A DNA stretch of 64,000 bases, taken from contig WNNJ02000804.1 of the NCBI GenBank assembly GCA_012934845.2, positions 44,080-108,079 of the forward strand, read 5' to 3'. A model generated the notes under the pieces. That model did not search any database. It was not told the origin of the DNA and saw nothing but the letters and a program-made list of their open reading frames with translations. The translations under genes and the position numbers were made by a program. Source of the stretch: Pomphorhynchus laevis. Its lineage: Eukaryota; Acanthocephala; Palaeacanthocephala; Echinorhynchida; Pomphorhynchidae. How positions within the stretch are numbered: position 1 is the first letter of the stretch; every line of letters begins with the position of its first letter. Below are positions 54,875-64,000 of the stretch, in pieces.

Positions 54875-57747
54875 TCGATCTCGCTCCTAAGCATACTTTT
54901 CGTCTTAGTCTATTCAATACTCGCTCCATTCTTCATAAAGCTGATATGCTTCTCGACATCTTCGATCAATTATCTATCGATATTCTCTGCATTACCGAAT
55001 CCTGGCACACTGACTCCAACGATCTTGCTATTCGTCGTCTATGTCGCTCTGGTTGTTCTCTAGTTGAATCAGCTCGTCAAATTACATCTCATACATCTAC
55101 TGCGTCTAACCATGGCGGTATTGTTGCCATTGCTCGTCACCCAATGTCTTTACGTAAAATCAACGTTAACATCCGTTACACCTCGTTCGAATTACTCATA
55201 TGCAGATTATCAACGCCTTTCCCTCTGGAACTTGTGATTGTATACCGTCCAGGTTCAGTTGCCCCATCACGTATCTTCTTTAACGACCTTGCAGATCTAA
55301 TGTCTCACTGTTCATTGTCTTATACTCCTTCTTTTGTTCTCGGTGACTTTAACATTCGTCTTGATCGCCCGTCTGACTCTGACTCTATCACTTTAACTAA
55401 TCTTTTTTCTGATTTTAACTATAAATTACTTTCAACAAGCCCAACTCATATTCTCGGCGGTGCTCTCGACATCATTGCTGTTCCTAACTGCTTCAATGAC
55501 TATACCTCCTTGTCAATTACTGATCCTGGTTTGTCCGATCATTTCCTTGTCACTCTTACTCTTACTCGTCCCCATCCTCCTTCTCCGCCTTTACCATTAT
55601 CTACACCAAGTCGACCCTGGAAGCTTCTCGATATCCCTATTCTCTGCACATCCTTACTCAATTCTTCACTCTTTTCACTTCCTCTTAACTATCTCTCTCC
55701 CGATGATCTCTGCATTCTGTTTGATTCTGAACTTACGTCGATCCTCAATAACCTTCTACCTAGTCGACTTCGACGTTCCCAGCGCTTGCGCCATGCTCCC
55801 TGGTTCGATTCTGACTGTAGTCTTTCTAAGCGTCGACTCCGTCACTCTTTTCGTATGTATAAACGCTTTCTTAAACGTTCACCCAACTCACTCCCTCCAA
55901 ATCTTCGTGATTCCTACTTTTCTCAACGCCGTTCACATCTCATTCTTATACGTACTAAACGTACTCTCTTTTGGCGAAATCAACTCGAGTCATCTTCCAA
56001 CTCGAAATCTCATTGGAAAATCTTAAACTCAATTCTTTCACGATCATCTACCCCTTGTAATATAAATCCTGATGAATTTTCTTCTTATCTACAAACTAAG
56101 CTATCTAATTTACTTTCCCTACTACCCATAGCCCCCTTGTACCCACTCTTATCTTTAAATACTTCCCTCCCAGAACTATTCCACCTTCTTCCCGTTTCGT
56201 CTGATGAAGTTTCTTCGGTTCTGCTGTCATTACCTAATAAAACCTCTCCTTCTGACCCAATTCCCACTCACTTACTTAAAAATATCTGCACTTTTATCTT
56301 ACCCTTCCTAACCACATTGTTCAACTCGTCCATCCGTAGCTGTACATTTCCTTCCATCTGGAAATGCGCCACTGTTCGTCCTATCATCAAAAAGCAATCT
56401 CTCGACTCTTCACTACCATCTTCGTACCGTCCAATCTCACTTCTCCCAACCCTCTCTAAACTCCTTGAGCGTCTCGTTCTTAAGCAAGTTAATACATATC
56501 TCTATTCCTCTAACTTATTTCCTCCCTTCCAAGCCGCTTTTCGCTCTAATTACTCTACCGAAATTGCATGTCTTAAAGTTTATAACGACTTACTCATATC
56601 GCGCGATCATAAATTATGTAGTGTCATAGTTTCTCTTGATCTATCGTCTGCTTTTGACATCGTCGATCACTCGATTCTTCTCCATCGCCTTCGTCATGAT
56701 TATGGCTTCTCTTTACCCACTGTATCATGGTTTTCTTCATATCTATCAAACCGTACATTTCGCGTATATTCTAACTCTTCTCTCTCCCATCCTTCGTCCA
56801 TTCCGTCCGGTGTTCCGCAAGGCTCCGTATTAGGCCCTATACTTTTCTCTCTTCTTCTTGGTGATTTGTCTTCGATTTCTCATAAATTTAACTTCCATGT
56901 TATGCAATATGCTGATGACATTCTCATCTATGCTCATGCACCTGTTTATCGTATTCACGATCTTAGTGTTTCTGCTTCCGACTGTCTTGTCTCAATTTCC
57001 AATCATCTTTCTTCCCTTCGCCTTTCTCTGAATCCTGATAAATCCAAAATTATGTGGATCCTACCTCGACGCCTCGGCTTCGAACCTCCCTCCGTATCAT
57101 TAAATTCTACAATTCTTCCTATCGTTGATAATCTCGTTTTCCTAGGCTTCCATTTTGACAACCGACTTTCACTTAAACCTTTCGTTAGAGATAAAGTACG
57201 CTCATCTACCTTGATACTCCGCAACCTCCGTCAAGTTCGTAGATTGATCGATTTCCCTTCTTGTATGACTCTCATATCATCTCTCCTTTTTTCTAGACTC
57301 GATTATTGTCTTAGTCTATTTTCCAACTCACCTAAATCCACTCTTCTTCCCCTACAACGCATCGTCAACGCAGCTGTCCGAATTCTCCTCCGTCTTCGTC
57401 GTTTTGATCACACATCCTACCATCTTGCTTCTCTCGATTTGCCTACAATTTATTGTCGTGTTCAAATTCGTCTTCTTATCGTTGCTTTCCGCCTTGTAAC
57501 TTTTCATACCCCTTCATTTCTCAACCTTCCTTTTCTTGATAATTCCCGTCCTGTTTACTGTTCCTTGCGTTCCTGTAATTCCCTTCTTTTACATGTCCCA
57601 AACTACTCTACCTCCTTTGGACTCCGCTCCTTCCTGGTGGCTGCTCCTCTATCGTGGAATCATCTGCCCATTCATATACGCCAATCAACTTCCCTGCAGT
57701 GCTTCAAACGACAAATCCGATCCCATTTTAACAATTTAACTGCTTGA
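54838..57747 (+). CDS. L LINE ORF2: intact APE endonuclease / reverse transcriptase, 969 aa
   Basis: Uninterrupted 969-residue frame from ATG at 54,838. APE-type endonuclease about residues 15-250: LFNTRSI, DILCITESWHTDSND, FVLGDFNIRLD, GALDIIAVP and DPGLSDHF (catalytic E, D, N and H present). Linker about 250-500. RT about 500-760: SYRPISLLPTLSKLLERLVL, FPPFQAAFRSNYSTE, IVSLDLSSAFDIVDHSILL, SGVPQGSVLGPILFSLLLGD and MQYADDILIYAHA, with YADD intact. C-terminal region about 840-969: FSRLDYCLSLFSNSP, then SLDLPTIY and the closing SFLVAAPLSWNHLPIHIRQS, LQCFKRQIRSHF. This ending is a CR1/L2 signature. All catalytic residues I can see are present, so the protein could be active, although the truncated ORF1 may make the element dependent on helpers. 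Confidence 0.9.
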   Translation: MASHLSPLSSSLVDLAPKHTFRLSLFNTRSILHKADMLLDIFDQLSIDILCITESWHTDSNDLAIRRLCRSGCSLVESARQITSHTSTASNHGGIVAIARHPMSLRKINVNIRYTSFELLICRLSTPFPLELVIVYRPGSVAPSRIFFNDLADLMSHCSLSYTPSFVLGDFNIRLDRPSDSDSITLTNLFSDFNYKLLSTSPTHILGGALDIIAVPNCFNDYTSLSITDPGLSDHFLVTLTLTRPHPPSPPLPLSTPSRPWKLLDIPILCTSLLNSSLFSLPLNYLSPDDLCILFDSELTSILNNLLPSRLRRSQRLRHAPWFDSDCSLSKRRLRHSFRMYKRFLKRSPNSLPPNLRDSYFSQRRSHLILIRTKRTLFWRNQLESSSNSKSHWKILNSILSRSSTPCNINPDEFSSYLQTKLSNLLSLLPIAPLYPLLSLNTSLPELFHLLPVSSDEVSSVLLSLPNKTSPSDPIPTHLLKNICTFILPFLTTLFNSSIRSCTFPSIWKCATVRPIIKKQSLDSSLPSSYRPISLLPTLSKLLERLVLKQVNTYLYSSNLFPPFQAAFRSNYSTEIACLKVYNDLLISRDHKLCSVIVSLDLSSAFDIVDHSILLHRLRHDYGFSLPTVSWFSSYLSNRTFRVYSNSSLSHPSSIPSGVPQGSVLGPILFSLLLGDLSSISHKFNFHVMQYADDILIYAHAPVYRIHDLSVSASDCLVSISNHLSSLRLSLNPDKSKIMWILPRRLGFEPPSVSLNSTILPIVDNLVFLGFHFDNRLSLKPFVRDKVRSSTLILRNLRQVRRLIDFPSCMTLISSLLFSRLDYCLSLFSNSPKSTLLPLQRIVNAAVRILLRLRRFDHTSYHLASLDLPTIYCRVQIRLLIVAFRLVTFHTPSFLNLPFLDNSRPVYCSLRSCNSLLLHVPNYSTSFGLRSFLVAAPLSWNHLPIHIRQSTSLQCFKRQIRSHFNNLTA

Positions 57748-57776
57748 CTTTCTCATTTTTGTTTGTGGACTTGTAA

Positions 57777-57793
57777 GCGTACAGCTTGTACGC
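57777..57793 (+). promoter_or_regulatory. 3' UTR stem-loop of L LINE (copy A)
   Basis: GCGTACA, loop GCT, TGTACGC. Copies of this stem in the other L elements are at 45,692-45,708, 59,553-59,569 and 60,215-60,231 (all minus strand). The stem's inner pair varies A-T to G-C on both sides at once, keeping pairing. In CR1/L2-like LINEs a 3' stem-loop is the expected recognition signal for the RT. Confidence 0.65.
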
Positions 57794-57841
57794 ATTTGCC
57801 ACATTAAATAAATTTGTATTATTAATTTGTATTATTATTAT

Positions 57842-58560
57842 ATTGGGGTTATCAGTGTTGTTTACAGTGAAATTGGTATGATTTATCATTTGTTTGAGTG
57901 TTTCATCCATTTTATATAGACTATGGGTTGTTTGAGGACAAGAAAAAGCTGGGAGTGCTATGTGATGTGATGCTTCTGTGATTGTTTCCGGCCTTGGATA
58001 CGTGTTCTGGGTGATATGGAATGTTTGTTTCTGTGTATCCTTGTAAGAAATAGCGGACTTCTCTAGATTTGACGAATTCAGGAAATCAGATTTAAGGTTA
58101 GGTAAGGAAGTTTCAAGGGTTGTTGCCTTTACGATTCGCGATCTTGCATGTCCTCGTGTCCAAACTCGAGTAGGGTAGATTTCCGGAATATTGAAGTATC
58201 AGATGTTGCCGTTATGTTGATCGGGGCGATTTCATTGTCTAGTGAAGGTATTGTATCTTGCTCGAATACTTCACATGTATAAGGGATATCTGATCGTAAT
58301 AGTTTATCAGTGTCTTCGGTTAGTGAGCGTAGATCGTTAATAGTCTTATTTAAATTTGCAATTGCAAGAGCTGACCAGAAACCAGAATAGAAATTGCGAC
58401 TCGTCATTGTTTGAGAACTGTCTGAGGGGAAGCTTACTTTGGTCCATATCGTGCAGCCGTGAGAGTCACATGCCACTTCATTATCTGCGTACCCAACTGA
58501 CTTTGTTGTATTGTTGTATTTCGCTTGCTTGTTGGTCTTCTTTGTCATATTTTTATCATA
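57842..58560 (-). mobile_element. C-family LINE, 5' part of ORF1 (separated half)
   Basis: The minus-strand frame 58,548-58,129 starts MTKKTNKQAKYNNTTKSVGY, then CDSHGCTIWTKVSF and SALAIANLNKTINDLRSLTE, a likely coiled coil. After one frame change it continues to 57,860 (RIVKATTLETSLPNLKSDFL, then ETLKQMINHTNFTVNN). It stops exactly where the L LINE tail begins and appears to resume at 53,815 in the C LINE. I infer that it is the N-terminal part of the C LINE ORF1; the Cys/His/Trp cluster could be a decayed zinc finger. Confidence 0.5.
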
Positions 58561-59514
58561 TAATGTGATATTGTACTGGAATTCAAATTTCCATCAATTT
58601 TTCAAACGGAAAATTCGTTATTATTGTGAATATTTCAAAAGGAAAATTCGTTATTGAATAATTGATAAGACCAACAGATTTCGTTTATTGCGGTATCAAT
58701 GGAATTTAATTTAAATTTAAATTTTGAATTTTAAATTGTAAGAACTTATTATAATCAAGACAATTTTAAATTCTTTAATCGTTGAAGTAATCGTTGTAAG
58801 CGATGTAATCGTTGAAACGTTGTGATCGTAGTAATATAGTTGTAATCATTGTAATCGTAATAATCGTAGCAATCGTAGTAATCGTAGCTTGTTTGTTATT
58901 TATTGTAAGTCATCATCGATAGCCAGACGTAAGCTTCATCATCGATAGCCAGACAAAATGTTGTGTGGCTATCTCACAACATTCGATAACAATCTCTCAA
59001 ATTTTATCTCAAACTTTTTTTAAGGTCTCTCAAACTTTTTAGGATCTCTGATGTAAATTGTTTTGATCGCTTCAATAATCGAGGTTGTGTAGCATTTTAT
59101 TTAAAACAAAGTGAGCGTGTACTAAGTTTCGACAAGCTAACTTATCACACATCCTGTCCAGAAGCGCTGAACATAAGTATTTCTCTTTCAAACCATAGCA
59201 AACTATGATTTGTGTCATCTGCTGTCCGACATATTCATTTTATAAGTGTCTATTTTAGTTTACAGAGAAAATATGTGACTGTTACCCAATATTCTGTTAA
59301 TTTTAAGGCTCTGTTAAAATTTTATTCTGTTAAAATTCTTTTAAAATATTTTGCTAAAATATTTTGTTAAAATATTTTGTTAAAATTGACTGTTCACAAT
59401 ATGTTACTTATCTCTATGAAATTTTCAAGGTAGTCAGTTTCTGGTAAATCTAGTGTTTGCTAAAGGTGAAATTGATATTAACAACTTAATTGTTCATCCG
59501 CCTATCATAATACA
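58194..59514. other. Spacer of the inverted duplication, with short tandem repeats
   Basis: 58,194-58,560 is C LINE ORF1 and about 58,560-58,900 may be its 5' UTR. An irregular GTAATCGTA minisatellite runs from about 58,795 to 58,890. Two copies of TCATCATCGATAGCCAGAC stand at 58,911 and 58,936. From 59,290 to 59,390 there are imperfect TTAAAATTTTGT repeats. No gene was found. Confidence 0.5.
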
Positions 59515-59814
59515 ATAATTAATAATACAATAATTTATTTAACGTGGCAAATGCGTGCAAAATGCACGCTTACATGACCACTAACAAAAAAATAACATCA
59601 AAGGTCACAGGTAATTAGTTAATTGTTGAAAAAGAATTGGATTTGGCGTTTGAAGTACGGCATAGATGTTGATTGGCGGATATGAATAGGCAGTTGATTC
59701 CACAAGAGAGGAGCAGCCACAACGAAGGAGCGGAAGCCAAAAGAGGTAGAGTAGATTGGGACATGTAAAAGAAGGGAATTACGGGAACGTAGAGCACAAT
59801 ACACAGTATATACA
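59515..59814 (-). mobile_element. L-family LINE 3'-end fragment
   Basis: The minus-strand frame at 59,804-59,619 reads ALRSRNSLLLHVPIYSTSF then FVVAAPLLWNQLPIHIRQST, the C-terminus of L ORF2, followed by the family 3' UTR with its stem-loop at 59,553-59,569. It is more diverged than copies A and B. It abuts the inner end of the right inverted arm at 59,814. Confidence 0.85.
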
Positions 59815-62800
59815 CAATATTCCGGAAATCTACCCTACTCGAGTTTGGACACGAGGACATGCAAGATCGCGAATCGTAAAGGCAACAACCCTTGAAACTT
59901 CCTTACCTAACCTTAAATCTGATTTCCTGAATTCGTCAAATCTAGAGAAGTCCGCTATTTCTTACAAGGATACACAGAAACAAACATTCCATATCACCCA
60001 GAACACGTATCCAAGGCCGGAAACAATCACAGAAGCATCACATCACATAGCACTCCCAGCTTTTTCTTGTCCTCAAACAACCCATAGTCTATATAAAATG
60101 GATGAAACACTCAAACAAATGATAAATCATACCAATTTCACTGTAAACAACACTGATAACCCCAATATAATAATAATACAAATTAATAATACAAATTTAT
60201 TTAATGTGGCAAATGCGTACAAGCTGTACGCTTACAAGTCCACAAACAAAAAGGAGAAAGTCAAGCAGTTAAATTGTTAAAATGGGATCGGATTTGTCGT
60301 TTGAAGCACTGCAGGGAAGTTGATTGGCGTATATGAATGGGCAGATGATTGCACGATAGAGGAGCAGCCAACAGGAAGGAGCGGAGTCCAAAGGAGGTAG
60401 AGTAGTTTGGGACATGTAAAAGAAGGGAATTACAGGAACGTAGAGCACAATACACAGTACGAGAATTGTCGAGAAAAGGAAGGTTGAGAAATGAAGGGGT
60501 ATGAGAAGTTATAAGGCGAAAAGCAATGATAAGAAGACGAATTTGAACACGACAATAAATGGTAGGCCAATCAAGAGAAACAAGATAGTGGGATGTATGA
60601 TCAAAACGACGAAGACGGAGGAGAACTCGAACGGCAACGTTGATGATGCGTTGTAAAGGAAGAAGAGTGGATTTAGGTTAGTTGGAAAATAGACTAAGAC
60701 AGCAATCAAGTCTTGAGAAAAGAAGAGAAGATATGAAAGTCATACAAGAAGGGAAATCGATCAATCTACGAACTTGACCGAGGTTGCGGAGTATCAAGGT
60801 AGATGAGCGTGCTTTATCTCTGACGAAAGGTTTAAGTAAAAGTCGGTTGTCGAAATGGAAGCCTAGGAAAACGAGATTATCAACGATTGGAAGAATTGTA
60901 GAATTTAATGATACGTAGGGAGGTTCGAAGCCGAGGCGTCGAGGTAGGATCCACATAATTTTGGATTTATCAGGATTCAGAGAAAGGCGAAGGGAAGAAA
61001 GATAATTGGAAATTGAGACAAGACAGTCCGAAGCGGAAACACTAAGATCGTGAATACGATAAACAGGTGCATGAGCATAGATGAGAATGTCATCAGCATA
61101 TTGCATAACATGGAAATTAAATTTATGAGAAAACGAAGACAAGTCACCGAGAAGAAGAGAGAAAAGCATAGGGCCTAATACGGAGCCTTGTGGAACACCG
61201 GTCGGGATGGATGAAGGATGAGAGAGAAGAGTTAGAATAGACGCGAAATGTACGGTTTGACAGATATGAAGAAAACCATGATACAGTGGGTAAAGAGAAG
61301 CCATAATCATGACGAAGGCGATGGAGAAGAATCGAGTGATCGACGATGTCAAAAGCAGACGATAGATCAAGAGAAACTATGACACTACATAATTTATGAT
61401 CGCGCGAGATGAGTAAGTCATTATAAACTTTAAGACAGGCAATTTCAGTAGAGTGATTAGAGCGAAAAGCGGCTTGGAAGGGAGGAAACAAGTTAGAGGA
61501 AAAGAGATATGTATTAACTTGCTTGAGAACGAGACGCTCAAGGAGTTTAGAGAGGGTTGGGAGAAGTGAGATTGGACGGTACGAAGATGGTAGTGAAGAG
61601 TCGAGAGATTGCTTTTTGATGAGAGGACGAACAGTGGCGCATTTCCAGATGGAAGGAAATGTACGGCTACGGATGGACAAGTTGAACAATGTGGTTAGGA
61701 AGGGTGAGATGGAGGAGCAGATATTTTTAAGCAAGTGAGTGGGAATTGGGTCAGAAGGAGAGGTTTTATTAGGTAATGACAGCAGAACCGAAGAAACTTC
61801 ATCAGACGAAACGGGAAGAACGTGGAATAGTTCTGGGAGGGAAGTATCTAAAGAGAAGAGTGGGTACAGGGGGGCTACGAGTAGTAGGGAAAGTAAATTA
61901 TATAGCTTAGTTTGTAGATAAGAAGAAAATTCATCAGGATTTATATTACAAGAAGTAGATGATCGTGAAAGAATTGAGTTTAAGATTTTCCAATGAGATT
62001 TAGAGTTGGGAGATGACTCGAGTTGATTTCGCCAAAAGAGAGTACGTTTAGTACGTATAAGAATGAGATGTGAACGGCGTTGAGAAAAGTAGGAATCACG
62101 AAGATTTGGAGAGAGTGAGTTGGGTGAACGTTTAAGAAAGCGTTTATACATACGAAAAGAGTGACGGAGTCGACGCTTAGAAAGACTACAGTCAGAATCG
62201 AACCAGGGAGCATGGCGCAAGCGCTGGGAACGTCGAAGTCGACTAGGCAGAAGGTTATTGAGGATCGACGTAAGTTCAGAATCAAACAGAATGCAGAGAT
62301 CATCGGGAGAGAGATAGTTAAGAGGAAGTGAAAAGAGTGAAGAATTGAGTAAGGCTGTGCAGAGAATAGGGATATCGAGAAGCTTCCAGAGTCGACTTGG
62401 TGTAGATAAATGTAAAGGCGGAGAAGGAGGATGGGGACGAGTAAGAGTAAGAGTGACAAGGAAATGATCGGACAAACCAGGATCAGTAATTGACAAGGAG
62501 GTATAGTCATTGAAGCAGTTAGGAACAGCAATGATGTCGAGAGCACCGCCGAGAATATGAGTTGGGCTTGTTGAAAGTAATTTATAGTTAAAATCAGAAA
62601 AAAGATTAGTTAAAGTGATAAAGTCAGAGTCAGACGAGCGATCAAGACGAATGTTAAAGTCACCGAGAACAAAAGAAGGAGTATAAGACAATGAACAGTG
62701 AGACATTAGATCTGCAAGGTCGTTAAAGAAGATACGTGATGGGGCAACTGAACCTGGACGGTATACAATCACAAGTTCCAGAGGGAAAGGCGTTGATAAT

Positions 62801-63224
62801 CTGCATATGAGTAATTTGAACGAGGTGTAACGGATGTTAACGTTGATTTTACGTAAAGACATTGGGTGACGAGCAATGGCAACAATACCGCCATGGTTAG
62901 ACGCAGTAGATGTATGAGATGTAATTTGACGAGCTGATTCAACTAGAGAACAACCAGAGCGACATAGACGACGAATAGCAAGATCGTCGGAGTCAGTGTG
63001 CCAGGATTCGGTAATGCAGAGAATATCGATAGATAATTGATCGAAGATATCGAGAAGCATATCAGCTTTATGAAGAATGGAGCGAGTGTTGAATAGACCA
63101 AGACGAAAAGTATGCTTAGGAGCGAGATCGACTAGCGAAGAAGACAAGGGGGAGAGATGGGACGCCAATTTTTGGCCTTGTGTGTACAACGTGAAAATTT
63201 CCATTGATTTGACGTATAGATAAG
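59815..63224 (-). repeat. Right arm of the 3.4-kb inverted duplication
   Basis: Reverse complement of 54,778-58,193 over 3,410 bp. The inner border lies in GATTTCCGGAATATTG and the outer border in TTATCTATACGT. The plus-strand frame at 59,756-60,280 is a by-product: it fuses antisense LINE to the duplicated piece of C ORF1. Confidence 0.85.
60175..63224 (-). mobile_element. L-family LINE, copy B (in right inverted arm), recently broken
   Basis: Minus-strand copy of the L LINE from the end of ORF1 to the 3' tail. ORF2 is open from 63,204 to 61,144 (686 codons: SWHTDSDDLAI, VLGDFNIRLD, LDLSSAFDIVDHS). One missing C near 61,235 shifts the frame into that open at 61,370-60,678 (GVPQGSVLGPMLFS, QYADDILIYAHA). 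A TAA replaces Ser after LSLFSN near 60,680, and the last 60 residues lie in a frame at 60,455-60,261. So at least three breaks separate it from copy A, to which it is otherwise very similar. The 3' stem-loop is at 60,215-60,231. Confidence 0.9.
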
Positions 63225-63870
63225 AATATTTGACGTATATAGAAGAATCGAGTGATCGACGATGTCAAAAGCAGACGATAGATCAGGAGAAACTATGACA
63301 CTACATAATTTATGATCGCGCGAGATGAGTAAGTCATTATAAACTTTAAGACAGGCAATTTCAGTAGAGTGATTACAGCGAAAAGCGGCTTGGAAGGGAG
63401 GAAACAAGTTAGAGGAATAGAGATATGTATTAACTTGCTTGAGAACGAGACGCTCAAGGAGTTTAGAGTGGGTTGGGAGAAGTGAGATTGGACGGTACGA
63501 AGATGGTAGTGAGGAGTCGAGATTGCTTTTTGATGAGAGGACGAACAGTGGCGCATTTCCAGATGGAAGGAAATGTACGGCTACTGATGGACAAGTTGAA
63601 CAATGTGGTTAGGAAGGGTGAGATGGAGGAGCAGATATTTTTAAGCAAGTGAGTGGGAATTGGGTCAGAAGGAGAGGTTTTATTAGGTAATGACAGCAGA
63701 ACCGAAGAAACTTCATCAGACGAAACGGGAAGAAGGTGGAATAGTTCTGGGAGGGAAGTATCTAAAGAGAAGAGTGGGTACAAGGGGGCTACGGGTAGTA
63801 GGGAAAGTAAATTAGATAGCTTAGTTTGTAGATAAGAAGAAAATTCATCAGGATTTATATTACAAGAAGT
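63225..63870 (-). mobile_element. L-family LINE internal fragment (linker to RT)
   Basis: The minus-strand frames at 63,888-63,463 (NINPDEFSSYLQTKLSNLLS, IPTHLLKNICSSISPFLTTL) and 63,407-63,240 (FPPFQAAFRCNHSTEIACLK, SPDLSSAFDIVDHSILL) equal 56,055-56,690 of copy A. A 22-bp unit containing TTGACGTATA joins it to the outer end of copy B, repeating part of that end. Confidence 0.85.
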
Positions 63871-64000
63871 ATTCTCAACGCCGTTCACATCTCATTCTTA
63901 TACGTACTAAACGTACTCTCTTTTGGCGAAATCAACTCGAGTCATCTTCCAACTCTAAATCTCATTGGAAAATCTTAAACTCAATTCTTTCACGATCATC
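63871..64000 (+). mobile_element. L-family LINE fragment, orientation switched, cut by window end
   Basis: From TTCTCAACGCCGTTCACATC the sequence equals copy A 55,921-56,050 on the plus strand, while the bases just to the left belong to the same LINE on the minus strand. It is open to the end of the window. Confidence 0.85.

Larger units (their letters stand above)
53816..57841 (+). mobile_element. L-family (L2-like) LINE, copy A, intact ORF2, inserted in the C LINE
   Basis: Plus-strand LINE lying inside the ORF1 region of a minus-strand C LINE, whose halves flank it. It is 5'-truncated within ORF1: its first in-frame residues (YLASTPDFASYNP) correspond to the middle of ORF1 in copy C at about 48.6 kb. 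ORF1 is open from 53,816 to 54,874, ORF2 from 54,838 to 57,747, and the 3' UTR contains a stem-loop at 57,777-57,793 and a TTGTATTATTAA-type tail ending near 57,841. This is the best preserved mobile element in the window. Confidence 0.85.
54778..58193 (+). repeat. Left arm of a 3.4-kb inverted duplication
   Basis: This 3,416-bp segment reappears in reverse complement at 59,815-63,224. The match covers the L LINE from late ORF1 to its 3' end plus about 350 bp of the neighbouring C LINE ORF1. The flanking 350 bp looks identical and the LINE part differs at a few percent. Confidence 0.85.

Noticed and set aside
55460-56026. 188-codon plus-strand frame inside L ORF2 (mirrored at 61,980-62,546 in copy B)
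   Set aside because: It overlaps the 969-aa ORF2 in another frame and has no motif; its conservation in copy B follows from the shared LINE sequence.

Overview
The window is repeat-rich nuclear DNA from an animal, most likely an invertebrate. The background is strongly AT-rich, candidate exons have GT-AG borders with matching phases, and the space is filled by several non-LTR retrotransposon (LINE) families, Penelope-like elements (PLEs), one decayed LTR retrotransposon, satellite-like arrays and a processed Hsp90 pseudogene. There is no operon, ribosomal RNA gene, intact tRNA or CRISPR. The species cannot be fixed from sequence alone.

I use four working LINE family names. N has the EN/RT signature often seen in fish and invertebrate genomes as I/Nimb- or RTE-like. 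J is Jockey/I-superfamily-like, with a three-knuckle ORF1. L is an L2-like member of the CR1 superfamily. C is CR1-like.

Layout. 1-13.5 kb: an inverted repeat at the left edge, two head-to-tail N copies (3.2-7.3 kb), two other LINE scraps and otherwise AT-rich DNA. 13.9-17.1 kb: two minus-strand exons of an unidentified host gene with compatible splice phases; the intron between them carries a 176-bp repeat array, part of it inverted. 18.8-20.1 kb: a possible plus-strand exon and decayed coding-like sequence. 21.4-24.2 kb: an antisense N end, a PLE GIY-YIG fragment and a 5'-truncated J copy. 26.4-28.7 kb: a PLE with its RT core missing, with a hammerhead-ribozyme-like motif on each side; the downstream motif directly follows a tRNA-like sequence. 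29.2-30.0 kb: Hsp90 pseudogene. 30.4-38.6 kb: an old LTR element whose 3' LTR is split by a nearly whole J LINE with an 11-bp target-site duplication, and whose 5' LTR is split by an unknown insert. 39.1-41.9 kb: two further J pieces, one sharing its defects with the copy at 22.4 kb. 42.4-45.6 kb: a 296-bp tandem duplication, foldback repeats and PLE remains between inverted repeats. 45.7-49.0 kb: an L copy lacking its endonuclease domain. 49.3-58.6 kb: a C LINE (minus strand) whose ORF1 region is split by an L LINE with an uninterrupted 969-aa ORF2. 54.8-63.2 kb: a 3.4-kb inverted duplication of that L LINE and its flank around a 1.6-kb spacer. The right edge is another L fragment that switches orientation.

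The strongest candidates for something new are the covarying hammerhead-like motifs beside the PLE, the covarying 3' stem-loop of family L, the large inverted duplication, and the inverted satellite array inside a host intron. All identifications come from reading the sequence; no database search was run.
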